A stretch of 64,000 nt of DNA. Source: Pandoraea pneumonica. GTDB taxonomy: Bacteria > Pseudomonadota > Gammaproteobacteria > Burkholderiales > Burkholderiaceae. The notes below the pieces were generated by a model, which worked only from the letters and a program-made list of their open reading frames with translations, did not search any database and had not been told where the DNA came from. This document shows, piece after piece, positions 41,514 to 52,814 of this stretch. The stretch lies in assembly GCF_902459645.1 (NCBI RefSeq), contig NZ_CABPSK010000001.1:744001-808000 (forward strand), read 5' to 3'. Made by a program: the position numbers and the translations under genes. Numbering within the stretch: position 1 is the first letter of the stretch; each line of letters starts with the position of its first letter.

Positions 41514-42794
41514 ATGGTCGTGCAACGAGCAAAAAAGTGGATCGTTCTGGGCGGCGTCGCCGTGCTTTGCCTTGGTGCGGGCGCGAGCGTCATGTTGTCG
41601 GAAGGGCGGCGCGCCAATGCTGCGCCGGAGAAGAAGGTTGCGAAGGCGGAGACCGCCGACGGACACGCCGATCATGACGACGCTGGCGAGGCCGGGAAAG
41701 CTGACGATAAGCACGCACCGGGCGAAGCGGATCATGACGCACACGAAGAGAAAGCTACGGGCGAAGAACGTGTAAGCCTCACCGAGGCCCAGCAAACGGC
41801 CGCGGGAATCGAAATCAAAGTGGCGGGACCGGCACAAATCTCCGAGCAAATGGAATTGCCCGGCGAGGTTCGCTTCAACGAGGACCGGACGGCACACGTT
41901 GTGCCGCGCGTGCCCGGCGTGGTCGAGCGTGTCAACGTGAGCCTCGGGCAGCAGGTCAAACGGGGCGACGTGCTGGCTGTGTTGTCTAGCACGCAGGTGT
42001 CCGAGCAGCGGGCGGAATTGCTCACCGCGCAGGAACGCCGCAGCGGCGCGCTTAAGACGTACGAGCGCGAGAAGATGCTGTGGGAAGAAAAAATTTCGGC
42101 GGAGCAAGACTTCATCGCCGCCCAACAGGCGCTGCGAGAGGCCGACATCGCGCTTCGCAACGCACGACAGAAGCTCAGCGCCGTGGGCGCGGGCGCCGGT
42201 AACAGCGATGGCTTGAACCGCATCGAATTGCGCGCGCCGTTCGACGGGACGGTCGTCGAGAAGCATGCGGCGCTGGGCGAAGCGGTCACCGAGACGGCCA
42301 ACTTGTTCACGCTCTCGGACATGGACACGGTGTGGGCGGAAATTGCCGTCCCGGCGCAGTCGCTGGGTGCGGTACGCGTCGGCACGCCCGTGACGGTGCG
42401 CTCGACAGCGTTCGATTCGCAAGCAAAGGGCACGGTCGCCTACGTCGGCTCGTTGCTGGGCGAACAAACGCGTACCGCTAAAGCACGCGTGTCGCTCGAG
42501 AATCCGGAGCGCATGTGGCGTCCCGGTGTGTTCGTGAACGTCTTCATCGGCACGAGTCAGGTCAACGTCCCCGTGGCCGTCACGGACGCCGCCATCCAGA
42601 CTGTAGAAGGGCGCACGGTCGTGTTTGTGAAACGCGAGCAAGGGTTTGTCGCGACGCCGGTGCAGACCGGCCGCAAGGACGGCGCGTACGTCGAAATCGT
42701 CAGCGGACTGGCACCCGATACCCCCTATGTGGCCGCCAACAGCTTCGTGCTCAAGGCCGAACTCGGCAAGAGCACGGCCGAGCATAGCCACTGA
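41514..42794 (+). CDS. czcB: Periplasmic adaptor of metal efflux RND system (CzcB-like)
   Basis: 426 residues of the membrane-fusion-protein family, with one N-terminal anchor. A histidine- and acid-rich stretch (residues about 45-82, with GHADHDDAGEAGKADDKHAP) suggests metal binding before transfer. The MFP core follows: GVVERVNVSLGQQVKRGDVLAVL, a hairpin, and RIELRAPFDGTVVEKHA. A GTG at 41520 is also possible as start. It links CzcA and CzcC. Confidence 0.88.
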   Translation: MVVQRAKKWIVLGGVAVLCLGAGASVMLSEGRRANAAPEKKVAKAETADGHADHDDAGEAGKADDKHAPGEADHDAHEEKATGEERVSLTEAQQTAAGIEIKVAGPAQISEQMELPGEVRFNEDRTAHVVPRVPGVVERVNVSLGQQVKRGDVLAVLSSTQVSEQRAELLTAQERRSGALKTYEREKMLWEEKISAEQDFIAAQQALREADIALRNARQKLSAVGAGAGNSDGLNRIELRAPFDGTVVEKHAALGEAVTETANLFTLSDMDTVWAEIAVPAQSLGAVRVGTPVTVRSTAFDSQAKGTVAYVGSLLGEQTRTAKARVSLENPERMWRPGVFVNVFIGTSQVNVPVAVTDAAIQTVEGRTVVFVKREQGFVATPVQTGRKDGAYVEIVSGLAPDTPYVAANSFVLKAELGKSTAEHSH

Positions 42795-42811
42795 CCGCGG
42801 GAGCCTCACGC

Positions 42812-45800
42812 ATGTTCGAACGCATTATTCAGTTCTCGATCGCGCACCGCTGGCTGGTGCTGATCGTGACCCTCGCCGTCGCGATTGCCGGTGTCTTTGC
42901 CTATCAACGGCTGCCCATCGACGCGGTGCCTGACATTACCAATGTGCAGGTGCAGATCAACACCAACGTACCGGGATACTCGCCGCTGGAGGCCGAGCAG
43001 CGCGTCACCTATCCGATCGAGACGGCTATGTCCGGCTTGCCGGGGTTGGAGCAAACGCGCTCGATGTCGCGCTATGGGTTGTCGCAAGTCACGGTCATCT
43101 TTAAAGACGGTACGGACATTTACTTCGCCCGCCAACTCGTCGGAGAGCGCATCGCGCAGGCGCGCGAGAAGCTGCCCAGCGGCATCAATCCGGAGATGGG
43201 GCCCATTTCCACCGGGCTAGGGGAAATCTATCTCTGGACGGTCGAAGCGACCCCCGACGCGCGCAAGCCGGACAACACGCCTTACACGACCACGGATCTG
43301 CGTGAAGTGCAGGACTGGATCATCAAGCCGCAACTGCGCAGTGTGCCGGGTGTGACCGAGATCAACACCATCGGAGGCTTCGCCAAGGAATATCAAATTG
43401 CCCCCGACCCTGCGCGTCTGATGGCGTACGGTCTGACGTTTGCCGATGTAGTGCGCGCACTGGATCGAAACAATGCCAACGTGGGTGCCGGGTACATCGA
43501 GCGGCGCGGTGAGCAATATCTGGTTCGCGTGCCCGCGCAAGTGGAGAACGCCGAAGATATCGGCAATGTCGTGCTCAACAATGTCACCGGTGTTCCGGTA
43601 CGGGTGAAGGACGTCGCGGAGGTTTCCATCGGCCGGGAACTACGCACCGGTGCCGCCACCGAAAACGGCCGCGAGGTCGTCCTTGGCACTGTCTTCATGC
43701 TGATCGGAGAAAACAGCCGGACAGTGTCGCGAGCGGTGTCGGAGAAGATGATCGCCATCAACAAGAGCCTGCCGCCCGGTGTTTCGGCCATTCCGGTGTA
43801 CGACCGCACCGTGCTGGTGGAAAAGGCCATTGCGACGGTCAAGAAGAACTTGCTCGAAGGCGCGGCGCTGGTGATCGCCATTCTCTTCTTATTCCTCGGC
43901 AACCTGCGTGCGGCGTTGATCACCGCGCTGGTCATTCCGCTCTCGATGCTCATGACCTTCTCGGGCATGGCGGCCAGCCGGGTCAGTGCGAACCTGATGA
44001 GCTTAGGCGCGCTCGACTTCGGCATCATCGTCGACGGTGCGGTCGTCATCGTGGAGAACTGCGTGTTGCGGTTGGCGCATGCACAGCGTGCCCATGGCCG
44101 TGCACTCACGTTGCAGGAGCGGTTGCACGAGGTGTTTGCCGCTGCCCGCGAGGCTAGACGCCCGCTGTTGTTCGGGCAGGCGATCATCATGGTGGTCTAT
44201 TTGCCGATCTTTGCGCTGACCGGCGTGGAAGGAAAGATGTTTCATCCGATGGCGATGACCGTGGTGATGGCGCTCGGTGCAGCAATGGTGTTGTCCGTCA
44301 CGTTCATTCCTGCCGCGGTGGCAGCGTTCATCGGCAACCGTGTCGACGAGAAAGAAAACCGGATCATGGGGGCCGCACGCCGCCTGTACGAGCCTGCGCT
44401 CGACTGGGCTTTCGGCAATGCCCGCATCGTGTTGGCCGGTGCGGTGATCGCGGTACTCGCGACGTTCGCGCTGGCGTCGCGATTGGGCAGCGAATTCATG
44501 CCCAATCTCAATGAAGGCGATTTGTCGATTCAGGCACTGCGCATTCCGGGCACCAGTCTCACGCAGTCGGTGCAGATGCAGCAGCAACTGGAGAAGGCCC
44601 TGGTCGCGCAACTGCCGGAAGTGGAGCGCGTTTTTGCGCGTACGGGGACTGCCGAGGTGGCCTCCGACCCAATGCCGCCGAACATCTCTGACGGCTACAT
44701 CATGCTCAAGCCGAAAAGAGCTTGGCCGGATCCCAACAAGTCGCGCGAACAGTTGATCGAGGAAGTCACACGTATTGCCCAATCGATTCCTGGCAGCAGC
44801 TATGAATTCTCGCAGCCGATTCAGCTTCGTTTCAACGAGTTGATCTCCGGGGTGCGCAGCGACGTCGCGGTGAAGATTTTTGGCGACGACATGAACGTGC
44901 TCAACGAAGTCGCGGGCCGCATGAGCACGCGATTGCAGGCGATCCCGGGGGCGACGGAGGTGAAGGTCGAGCAAACGTCCGGCTTGCCAATGCTCACGAT
45001 CAACATCGACCGCGCGAAGATCGCCCGTTACGGCATCAACGTCGCGGACGTGCAAGATACCGTCGCCGCAGCGCTCGGCGGGCAAACGGCAGGCACGCTG
45101 TTCCAAGGCGATCGCCGTTTCAGCATCGTGGTGCGCCTGTCGGATTCGGTGCGCGAAAACATCGACGCGATCCGTCGGCTGCCGATTGCGTTGCCAGCGG
45201 CAACTTCGGCCACGGGAGCCACGGGCAGCACGGGAGAGGCGTCGATGCTGCGGGCGGCGTTTATTCCGCTGTCTGAAGTGGCGACGTTGGATCTGAGCCC
45301 GGGCCCGAACCAGATCAGCCGGGAGAATGGCAAACGCCGCATTGTGGTGAGTGCCAATGTGCGGGGCCGCGATCTCGGATCGTTTGTCGAAGCGGCACGC
45401 GCCGAGATCGAACAGGTGGCGTTGCCCGCGGGCTACTGGACGGCGTGGGGCGGCCAGTTCGAGCAACTGCAATCGGCGTCCGACCGCCTGAAGATCGTCG
45501 TGCCCGTGGCGCTGTTACTGGTGTTCGCGTTGTTGTTCGCGATGTTCAATAACGTGCGCGATGGCCTCATTGTGTTCACCGGCATTCCTTTTGCGCTGAG
45601 CGGCGGGCTGGTCGCCTTGTGGCTGCGAGGCATTCCGCTCTCGATCACTGCGGCGGTGGGCTTTATTGCACTCTCGGGCGTGGCAGTGCTCAACGGATTG
45701 GTGCTGATATCCTTCATTCGCAATCTGCGATACGGCGGCAGCCCGCTGGATGTGGCCGTGCGCGAAGGCGCGTTGACCCGTTTGCGGCCGGTGCTGATGA

Positions 45801-46051
45801 CAGCGTTGGTCGCATCGCTCGGCTTTGTGCCGATGGCCATTGCCACCGGCACGGGCGCAGAAGTGCAACGGCCTTTGGCCACGGTCGTCATCGGCGGCAT
45901 TCTGTCTTCTACAATGCTGACGTTGCTGGTATTGCCGGTGCTCTACCGTGCGGTGTGCCGGCGCGAGTCGCAGGGCGGCGTTCCCGGTGGATGGGCTGCC
46001 CGGATCGGACGGAAATTGCGCCGCAAGGCATCGTCACGCAACGCCACTTAG
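42812..46051 (+). CDS. czcA: Heavy-metal RND efflux pump (CzcA, HME1-like)
   Basis: 1079 residues, the usual CzcA length. The signature DFGIIVDGAVVIVEN near residues 400-415 matches the HME1 group that exports Zn, Co and Cd, not the Cu/Ag group. N-terminal IDAVPDITNVQVQINTNV and the 12-helix/two-periplasmic-loop plan are conserved. A low-complexity insert, ATSATGATGSTGEAS, sits near residue 800 in the second loop. It is driven by the proton gradient. The substrate is likely a divalent cation such as Zn. Confidence 0.92.
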   Translation: MFERIIQFSIAHRWLVLIVTLAVAIAGVFAYQRLPIDAVPDITNVQVQINTNVPGYSPLEAEQRVTYPIETAMSGLPGLEQTRSMSRYGLSQVTVIFKDGTDIYFARQLVGERIAQAREKLPSGINPEMGPISTGLGEIYLWTVEATPDARKPDNTPYTTTDLREVQDWIIKPQLRSVPGVTEINTIGGFAKEYQIAPDPARLMAYGLTFADVVRALDRNNANVGAGYIERRGEQYLVRVPAQVENAEDIGNVVLNNVTGVPVRVKDVAEVSIGRELRTGAATENGREVVLGTVFMLIGENSRTVSRAVSEKMIAINKSLPPGVSAIPVYDRTVLVEKAIATVKKNLLEGAALVIAILFLFLGNLRAALITALVIPLSMLMTFSGMAASRVSANLMSLGALDFGIIVDGAVVIVENCVLRLAHAQRAHGRALTLQERLHEVFAAAREARRPLLFGQAIIMVVYLPIFALTGVEGKMFHPMAMTVVMALGAAMVLSVTFIPAAVAAFIGNRVDEKENRIMGAARRLYEPALDWAFGNARIVLAGAVIAVLATFALASRLGSEFMPNLNEGDLSIQALRIPGTSLTQSVQMQQQLEKALVAQLPEVERVFARTGTAEVASDPMPPNISDGYIMLKPKRAWPDPNKSREQLIEEVTRIAQSIPGSSYEFSQPIQLRFNELISGVRSDVAVKIFGDDMNVLNEVAGRMSTRLQAIPGATEVKVEQTSGLPMLTINIDRAKIARYGINVADVQDTVAAALGGQTAGTLFQGDRRFSIVVRLSDSVRENIDAIRRLPIALPAATSATGATGSTGEASMLRAAFIPLSEVATLDLSPGPNQISRENGKRRIVVSANVRGRDLGSFVEAARAEIEQVALPAGYWTAWGGQFEQLQSASDRLKIVVPVALLLVFALLFAMFNNVRDGLIVFTGIPFALSGGLVALWLRGIPLSITAAVGFIALSGVAVLNGLVLISFIRNLRYGGSPLDVAVREGALTRLRPVLMTALVASLGFVPMAIATGTGAEVQRPLATVVIGGILSSTMLTLLVLPVLYRAVCRRESQGGVPGGWAARIGRKLRRKASSRNAT

Positions 46052-46075
46052 GCGCCACTTAGGTTCCAATTAGGC
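46043..46075. repeat. Three 11-bp tandem repeats between czcA and czcR
   Basis: GCCACTTAGGC, GCCACTTAGGT and TCCAATTAGGC follow each other exactly. The czcA stop codon lies in the first unit. The repeats fill the gap before the czcR ribosome-binding site (GGAAAGGA). Confidence 0.7.
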
Positions 46076-46092
46076 ATCGGGAAAGGATCGGC

Positions 46093-46776
46093 ATGCGCAT
46101 TCTTGTCGTCGAGGACGAGCACAAGACAGGGCAGTACTTGAAGAAGGGGCTGACGGAAGCGGGCTATGTCGTCGACCTCGCGGCCGACGGCGTGGACGGC
46201 CTTCATATGGCGACGACGCTCACCTATGACCTCGTCGTGCTCGACGTCATGCTGCCGGGCAAGGACGGCTGGCAAGTGCTTTCCGAACTGCGCGCGCAGC
46301 GCCATACGCCGGTCCTGTTCCTGACCGCCCGGGACGATCTCGACGATCGTATCAAGGGCCTAGATCTCGGCGCGGACGACTACATGACCAAACCGTTCGC
46401 GTTCGCCGAGTTGCTGGCGCGTGTGCGGACCATCTTGCGGCGGGGCCGCACCCGAGAGCCGGATGTTCTGCAAATTGGCGATCTCGAACTGAATTTGCTC
46501 GGTCACAAAGCCATTCGCCAAGGCACGAGCATCGCGCTGACCGCCAAGGAGTTTCTGCTCTTGGCGCTGCTGATGCGACGCCATGGCGAAATTTTGCCCA
46601 GAAGCCTGATCGCCTCGCAGGTGTGGGACGTCAACTTCGATAGCGACACCAATATTGTCGATGTGACGATGCGTCGGCTGCGCGCAAAGATCGACGATCC
46701 CTTCGCGACGAAAATGATCCACACCGTGCGCGGCATGGGCTACGTGCTGGAACTTCGTGAGCCGCGCGAGTCATGA
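46093..46776 (+). CDS. czcR: Heavy-metal response regulator, OmpR/CopR family
   Basis: 227 residues. Receiver domain with acidic pocket VVEDE and phospho-acceptor Asp51 ([12 protein letters not shown]); residues about 130-225 are an OmpR winged helix ([36 protein letters not shown]). It probably binds the two boxes at 39020 and 40036. The kinase gene overlaps its end by 4 bp. Confidence 0.93.
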   Translation: MRILVVEDEHKTGQYLKKGLTEAGYVVDLAADGVDGLHMATTLTYDLVVLDVMLPGKDGWQVLSELRAQRHTPVLFLTARDDLDDRIKGLDLGADDYMTKPFAFAELLARVRTILRRGRTREPDVLQIGDLELNLLGHKAIRQGTSIALTAKEFLLLALLMRRHGEILPRSLIASQVWDVNFDSDTNIVDVTMRRLRAKIDDPFATKMIHTVRGMGYVLELREPRES

Positions 46777-48215
46777 CGAAGACCGTAGAGTCCGCGCAGC
46801 GCGCGCGGTCCATGCGCGCGAGACTGACGTTGTTCATCGCCGGTTGCATGTTCTCGGTGCTGGCGCTCATGGGCTTGTATCTGTATTTCGCGCTCGCCGA
46901 GCAATTGCGGGCGCGCGCCTATCAAGACTTGCTGGGCACGGTCAGCTCGTTGCGCTCGGAGTTACGCGGCATTACGGACAAGTCGGAGATAGGCGCAAAC
47001 CCACGCCGGTGGTACGACGCGACGCACGGCCATCAAAATCTGGACTTCGCCGTACTCGACGCCAACGGGAAGACATTGATTGCGAGCCGTGGCTATCGTG
47101 CCCCGGCGACGGCGCTGACTTACGTCGACAGCAAAAACATTCCGCACGAGCGTCATGTGCAGAAGATCGCCAACCCGGAACTTGGCGTGCGGCTGCGCTA
47201 TGTCGCGGCAGACGATGTGATCGGTCAGGGCGGGGAGCACGTCATGATCGTGGTGCAGCTCGACCCGAGAGATCAGGTCAACGTGCTGGCGAGCTTCGCC
47301 CTCACGGCCTTGCTGGCGTTGATCGTGGGCACGGTGTTGGTGGCGGCGATGGCTTACTGGCTGGTCACGCTAGGGTTGAAACCGTTGCGCACGCTCACGC
47401 AGGCCGCTGAGCAGGTGTCGAGCGAGCGTTTGGGGCAGCCGCTGACCGATGACGACACCCCGGCGGAATTGCGAGACTTGTCGCACGCGTTCAATCGCAT
47501 GCTTGGGCGGCTCAACGAGTCGTTCACACGGCTATCGCAGTTTTCGTCCGATCTGGCGCATGACCTGCGCACGCCGCTATCGAATCTGATGGGCGAATCG
47601 CAGGTGGCGCTCTCGCGCGAACGCACCCCGGCGGAGTACAAAGCGATTCTCGCGTCGAATATCGAAGAGTGCGAGCGTCTGTCGCACATGATCACGTCGA
47701 TGCTGTTTCTCGCACGCGCCGACGCCGCGCATACGAAGCTGCAACGTGAGCCGACGGCGTTGCACGAACTGGCGGCGTCGATTGCTGACGACTTCGCGCC
47801 CATGGCAGAGGAGGGAGGTTTGACGATGACGGTGAGCGGCAATGTCGTCTGCCCCGTCGACCGGGGCTTGGCACGCCGGGCGCTCGCCAATCTGCTGACC
47901 AACGCGATTCGGCATTCCCGGCCGGGGACAATCTTGTCGATACGATGCTCACCGACCCTAGACGGTGCGGAAATTGCCGTGCACAACGTCGGCGACGTGA
48001 TTCCTGAAGTGCATCTGCCGAGAATCTTCGACCGGCTATATCGCGTGGATCCGTCGCGTCACAACGCCGGGACTGCCCGCACGACGGGTACCGGGCTTGG
48101 GCTGGCCATCGTCAAATCGATCATGGATCTGCATGGCGGCTCGGTCACGGCCAGTAGCGATGCCGTCAACGGCACCGAGTTTCGTTTGCACTTCCCCGCG
48201 AAACCCGGAACTTAA
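46773..48215 (+). CDS. czcS: Heavy-metal sensor histidine kinase (CusS/CzcS family)
   Basis: 480 residues: membrane helix about 18-40, periplasmic sensor about 41-172, second helix about 173-197, HAMP, and a kinase core with His263 in [15 protein letters not shown] and the ATP-binding ending [19 protein letters not shown]. The start ATGA overlaps the czcR stop. Its TAA shares the four bases TTAA with the stop codon of the convergent deoR gene. Confidence 0.92.
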   Translation: MTKTVESAQRARSMRARLTLFIAGCMFSVLALMGLYLYFALAEQLRARAYQDLLGTVSSLRSELRGITDKSEIGANPRRWYDATHGHQNLDFAVLDANGKTLIASRGYRAPATALTYVDSKNIPHERHVQKIANPELGVRLRYVAADDVIGQGGEHVMIVVQLDPRDQVNVLASFALTALLALIVGTVLVAAMAYWLVTLGLKPLRTLTQAAEQVSSERLGQPLTDDDTPAELRDLSHAFNRMLGRLNESFTRLSQFSSDLAHDLRTPLSNLMGESQVALSRERTPAEYKAILASNIEECERLSHMITSMLFLARADAAHTKLQREPTALHELAASIADDFAPMAEEGGLTMTVSGNVVCPVDRGLARRALANLLTNAIRHSRPGTILSIRCSPTLDGAEIAVHNVGDVIPEVHLPRIFDRLYRVDPSRHNAGTARTTGTGLGLAIVKSIMDLHGGSVTASSDAVNGTEFRLHFPAKPGT

Positions 48216-48979
48216 GCCAATGTCACGTTCGCAACGCGCGCCTGAAGGGCCTGTAACGCTGGCTCATCCGCCGCTTGGCGATTCGTGATGAGCTGGTCGA
48301 TTTTCGCGCTCGGGCAATAGCTGACTCGGCTGCAAAGCCCGACCTTGCTGTAGTCTGCGAGGATAAACGTTTGCGCTGCGTTGTTGACCATCGCACGTGC
48401 GACCTCGGCCTCCTGACGGTCAAAGCTCGACGCGCCGTAGTTGGCATCCACGCCCACGGGCGAGAGCAGCGCGATGTCGGCCCGGTAGCGATGCAGTTCT
48501 GCGATGGTCGTGTCACCGAACGTAGCGGGCAAACTCGCGCCCAGCGCACCGCCAAGCAGATACACCTGATTGCCGCGCCCCTCGTCGCTCGCGCGCTGCA
48601 TATTCAGGGCGACATCGAACGAGTTGGTGATGATGGTCAGTCCTGAGAGTGCGGCGAGTTCCTCCGCGAGGATGGCGGTGGTGCTGCCTGCATCGAGAAA
48701 CAGCGTTTGTCCGCTAGTGACCAGCGAGACGGCACTTTTTGCGATGGCCCGCTTGTATTTGATACGGGTGTTGGCTCGCTCGGCAATCGGCGGCTCGTCC
48801 TGAATGAGGACTGCGCCGCCGTGCACGCGCTTGAGTTCGCCCAGCGCTTCAAGTTCGAGCAAGTCGCGTCGCACGGTCTCGCGAGACACGTCGAGATCCG
48901 CGACGATGCGGTCTGTCGAGACGCGCGTATAGGCCGAGAGGAGCGCCCGGATGCGCGAAAATCGTTCTTCCTGCCACAT
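48212..48979 (-). CDS. DeoR-family transcriptional regulator
   Basis: 255 residues. The DeoR helix-turn-helix (RVSTDRIVADLDVSRETVRRDLLELEALGEL KRVHGGA region) is followed by a DeoRC sensor domain with the DAGSTT and TNS motifs that bind a phosphorylated metabolite (LFLDAGSTTAILAEE, IITNSFDVA). It is the last gene of the ABC importer operon, 5 bp after the permease stop. It probably controls the importer and the divergent phosphatase/ligase operon. Confidence 0.9.
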   Translation of the reverse strand: MWQEERFSRIRALLSAYTRVSTDRIVADLDVSRETVRRDLLELEALGELKRVHGGAVLIQDEPPIAERANTRIKYKRAIAKSAVSLVTSGQTLFLDAGSTTAILAEELAALSGLTIITNSFDVALNMQRASDEGRGNQVYLLGGALGASLPATFGDTTIAELHRYRADIALLSPVGVDANYGASSFDRQEAEVARAMVNNAAQTFILADYSKVGLCSRVSYCPSAKIDQLITNRQAADEPALQALQARVANVTLA

Positions 48980-48984
48980 GATGT

Positions 48985-50678
48985 CTATCCCTTCACACCA
49001 AGCCTCGGGCTCAGTTTTCCGAGCGCGATGCGCATGATCAGCAATGCGCCGGCCACCACAGCGATGATAATCGTCGAGAAGGCGGCAGCCTGCGACACGA
49101 AGCCCGATTCGTCAAGTCTCATGACCGACACCGATGCCACATTCAATGTCGGCGTGACGAGGAAGATCACCGCCGAGAGCGTGACCATCGAGCGCATGAA
49201 CAGAAAGAAAAAGACCGATAGCACCGTGGGCACCATGAACGGCAGAACGGCGTCGCGCAACACCTGACCGATATGGCCGCCAAGGCAACTGGTCACTTCT
49301 TCAAGCGCTGGCGGCACCGCGCGCATGCCGGTCACCATCGTGAGAAAACCCTGCGTGTGATAGTGATAAAAGTTGCACAACGCGATGAGCACGGCGCTGC
49401 CATAGAACCAATAAAGCGGCGTGCCCGGGACGTTGAACGCAAAAATATACGACAGACCAATGACAAGCCCCGGCACCCCGACGGGCAACACGGCGAGCAG
49501 ATAAACGGCCTTTGACAACCCGCCCGGCAGCCGCTTGGTGCCGAACGCGAGCGAGAACAACAAGACCACGCCAATCACGGCGGACACCACCGACAGTTGC
49601 AACGACGTCCACAGCGGCGTGTAGCCATCGGCGAGCGTGATGTTGTAGTTCGCCAGCGTGAGCGTCATCCGATATGGCCAGAGTTTGACGAAGCTGGCAA
49701 AGATGACGGTGCCGACCAGCCCGACGATCAGCAATGCCACCAGCCATGCGAAGGCGCCGAAAGCGCCGTCACGCAACTTTGACGGCATGGGCTTAACGGG
49801 GATCAAACCCTCCGAGACGCTGCCGAACTGACGCTGCGCCGCCACGCGTTCGATATAGATTGAAACGAGCGAAGGCAGCAGCAACAGGATGCCGACGACC
49901 GAGCCCATGCCAAAGTCCATCTGTCCCGATACCTGACTGTAAATCTCGGTGGCAAGCACCCGGTAATCGCCACCGATGACCGCGGCATTACCGAAGTCGG
50001 TCAGCGTCACGATGAACACGACGAATGCCGCGCTGAGTACGCCGAATTTGCAGTTAGGCAAGGTGATGTCGAAGAATTGACGCCACCCCGAAGCCCCCAT
50101 GACTTCAGCGGCATCGTAGTAGCGGGCGTCGGCATTTCTGAGCGACGCCTGCAAGATCATCACGGCTTGCGGCAGCGCATAGAAGACGTCCGAAATCAGC
50201 AGCCCCCAGAACCCGTAGATATTGATGTCCCAGCCGGTCCATTTGTGCACGAGTCCGTTGCGCCCGAGCACAAACAGCAGGCCAAGGCCCTGTACGAGCG
50301 ATGGCGCGAGCAGCGGCAACGTGAGCGCACCGCGAATCGCGCGGGTACCACGCATGCTTGTGCGCTCCAAAGCAAACGCGACGAGAAAGCCACCGACCAC
50401 GCAGACGGCTGTGGTCGCAACACTGACGGCAAGACTGTTGAGCGTCGCCGTGACGATGCCGGGCGTACTGGACAGAGCGGCGTAATTACCTAGCCCAAAC
50501 GAGCCGTCTTTGAGAATCAGGCTGTGCCATGCAATTGTCAGCAGCGGATAAACGAAGAACAGCATCAGGCCGAGGAGCGGCACCAGCACCGACACGGTGA
50601 CGAGCCATTGCTCGGCGCTTCGGCGGCTGGAGCGCATTAACTCGGGCGTGGGGCGGGGCAGACTGGCGGGCGTGGCAC

Positions 50679-50682
<4 letters not shown>
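48985..50682 (-). CDS. Fused double ABC transporter permease (PhnU2/AfuB-like)
   Basis: 565 residues containing two homologous permease halves of about six helices each; the EAA loops are YYDAAEVMGASGWRQFFDITLP in the first half and ALEEVTSCLGGHIGQVLRDAVLP in the second. I set the start at 50682 (MSATPASLPRPTPEL), overlapping the stop of the ATPase gene by 4 bp. This fused layout is that of ferric/phosphonate-type importers. It works with the ATPase and binding protein upstream. Confidence 0.88.
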
Positions 50683-51686
<1,004 letters not shown>

Positions 51687-51730
51687 GTCGGCGTCTCCTG
51701 GTCCACGGCAATACCACAGCAATTGGGCTT

Positions 51731-51773
51731 GGCGGCTTCCGGCGCATCGTTGACGTGTTCGCCGGAAGCCGCC
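51731..51773 (-). terminator. Attenuating hairpin between binding-protein and ATPase genes
   Basis: A perfect 14-bp stem, GGCGGCTTCCGGCG and CGCCGGAAGCCGCC, with a 15-base loop. Such hairpins after the first gene of ABC importer operons protect the binding-protein mRNA and lower downstream expression. No T-run follows on the minus strand. Confidence 0.7.
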
Positions 51774-51794
51774 CGGTAGGCGACGAAGCAGCGT

Positions 51795-52814
51795 TTAGCG
51801 CTTCATCGACGCCTGCCATGCTTTGATCGTGCTGTCACGATCCTCCGCCGCTTGCGGGAAGTTGACCGGATACAACACCTTGGTCACATCCTTTGGCAAC
51901 CCGGCGGCGACCGATGCCTCGGACGGCGTCACGCCCGGCACCGTCACAATCTCCTTATATTTCTTGTATAGCGACGTGACCCCGCTCGAGATCGTCCAGT
52001 CGAGAAACCGCTTGGCATCGGCCTTGTTCTTCGAGGTTTTCATGAGCCCCGAGGCTTCGAGTTCGTATCCGTCCCAGTCAGTCGGGATCACCATCTTGAC
52101 CGGATACCCAGCCTCGATCGACTGCATTGCCGGGAACGCGAACGACGCCCCAATGGCGTACTCACCGGTGCGCGCCATCTTGCAAGGTTTCGAACCCGAG
52201 TCGGTGTATTGGGCGATGTTCGTGTTCAGTTGCTTGAGGAATGCCCAGCCCTTGTCTTTGCCTTGCCCTTGCAGGATGGCTGCAATCTGAAGGTAGCCAG
52301 TGCCCGAGGCCGCAGGGTTCGGCATCACGATTTCACCCTTGTAGATGGGCTTGGTGAGATCGGTCCACGACGTTGGCATCGGCAGGTTCTTGGCTTTGAG
52401 CCGCTCGGTGTTCACGCAGAACGCAGCCATGTAGCCAGTCGCGGCAAACCACTTGCCGTTGGCATCTCGATACTGCGCCGGCAGCGTGTCGACGCCTTTG
52501 GGCGAGTAGGGTTCGAGCAGCCCTTCAATGCGCTTGTCGAGCATGTTGCTCACCGCAAATCCCCAGATCACGTCGTTACGCGGATTGCTGGACTCGGCGA
52601 GCAGGCGGGCACCGAGATCACCCGTCGACAAACGCAGAACGTGCACCGTGACATCGGGCATGGCCTGCTTGGCCGCGGCCAGATACGTCGCGATCTCGTC
52701 GTCCTCGAGCGCCGTATAGACGGTGATTTCCCCTGCATGCACTTGGGCACTGGCCAGTACACCGAGGGTGAGGGCAAAAGAAGCAGAAACGGCAAGTTGC
52801 TTGAAACGTCGCAT
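51795..52814 (-). CDS. Periplasmic substrate-binding protein, PhnS2 (2-aminoethylphosphonate-type) family
   Basis: 339 residues with a signal peptide ending near QVHA (residue 27). The start of the mature part (GEITVYTALEDDEIATYLAA) and the segment NIAQYTDSGSKPCKMARTGE resemble the family named putative 2-aminoethylphosphonate-binding protein PhnS2; related proteins (AfuA) bind sugar phosphates. A phosphorylated amino compound is therefore a reasonable ligand. CCGGAG precedes the ATG at 52814; the longer frame runs into the promoter region. Confidence 0.87.
   Translation of the reverse strand: MRRFKQLAVSASFALTLGVLASAQVHAGEITVYTALEDDEIATYLAAAKQAMPDVTVHVLRLSTGDLGARLLAESSNPRNDVIWGFAVSNMLDKRIEGLLEPYSPKGVDTLPAQYRDANGKWFAATGYMAAFCVNTERLKAKNLPMPTSWTDLTKPIYKGEIVMPNPAASGTGYLQIAAILQGQGKDKGWAFLKQLNTNIAQYTDSGSKPCKMARTGEYAIGASFAFPAMQSIEAGYPVKMVIPTDWDGYELEASGLMKTSKNKADAKRFLDWTISSGVTSLYKKYKEIVTVPGVTPSEASVAAGLPKDVTKVLYPVNFPQAAEDRDSTIKAWQASMKR

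Noticed and set aside
41472-42809. Minus-strand 445-codon ORF opposite czcB
   Set aside because: Arg/His/Asp-rich shadow translation of a high-GC gene; czcB on the other strand has clear family motifs.
44003-45472. Minus-strand 489-codon ORF opposite czcA
   Set aside because: Same antisense-shadow composition; lies wholly within the conserved pump gene.
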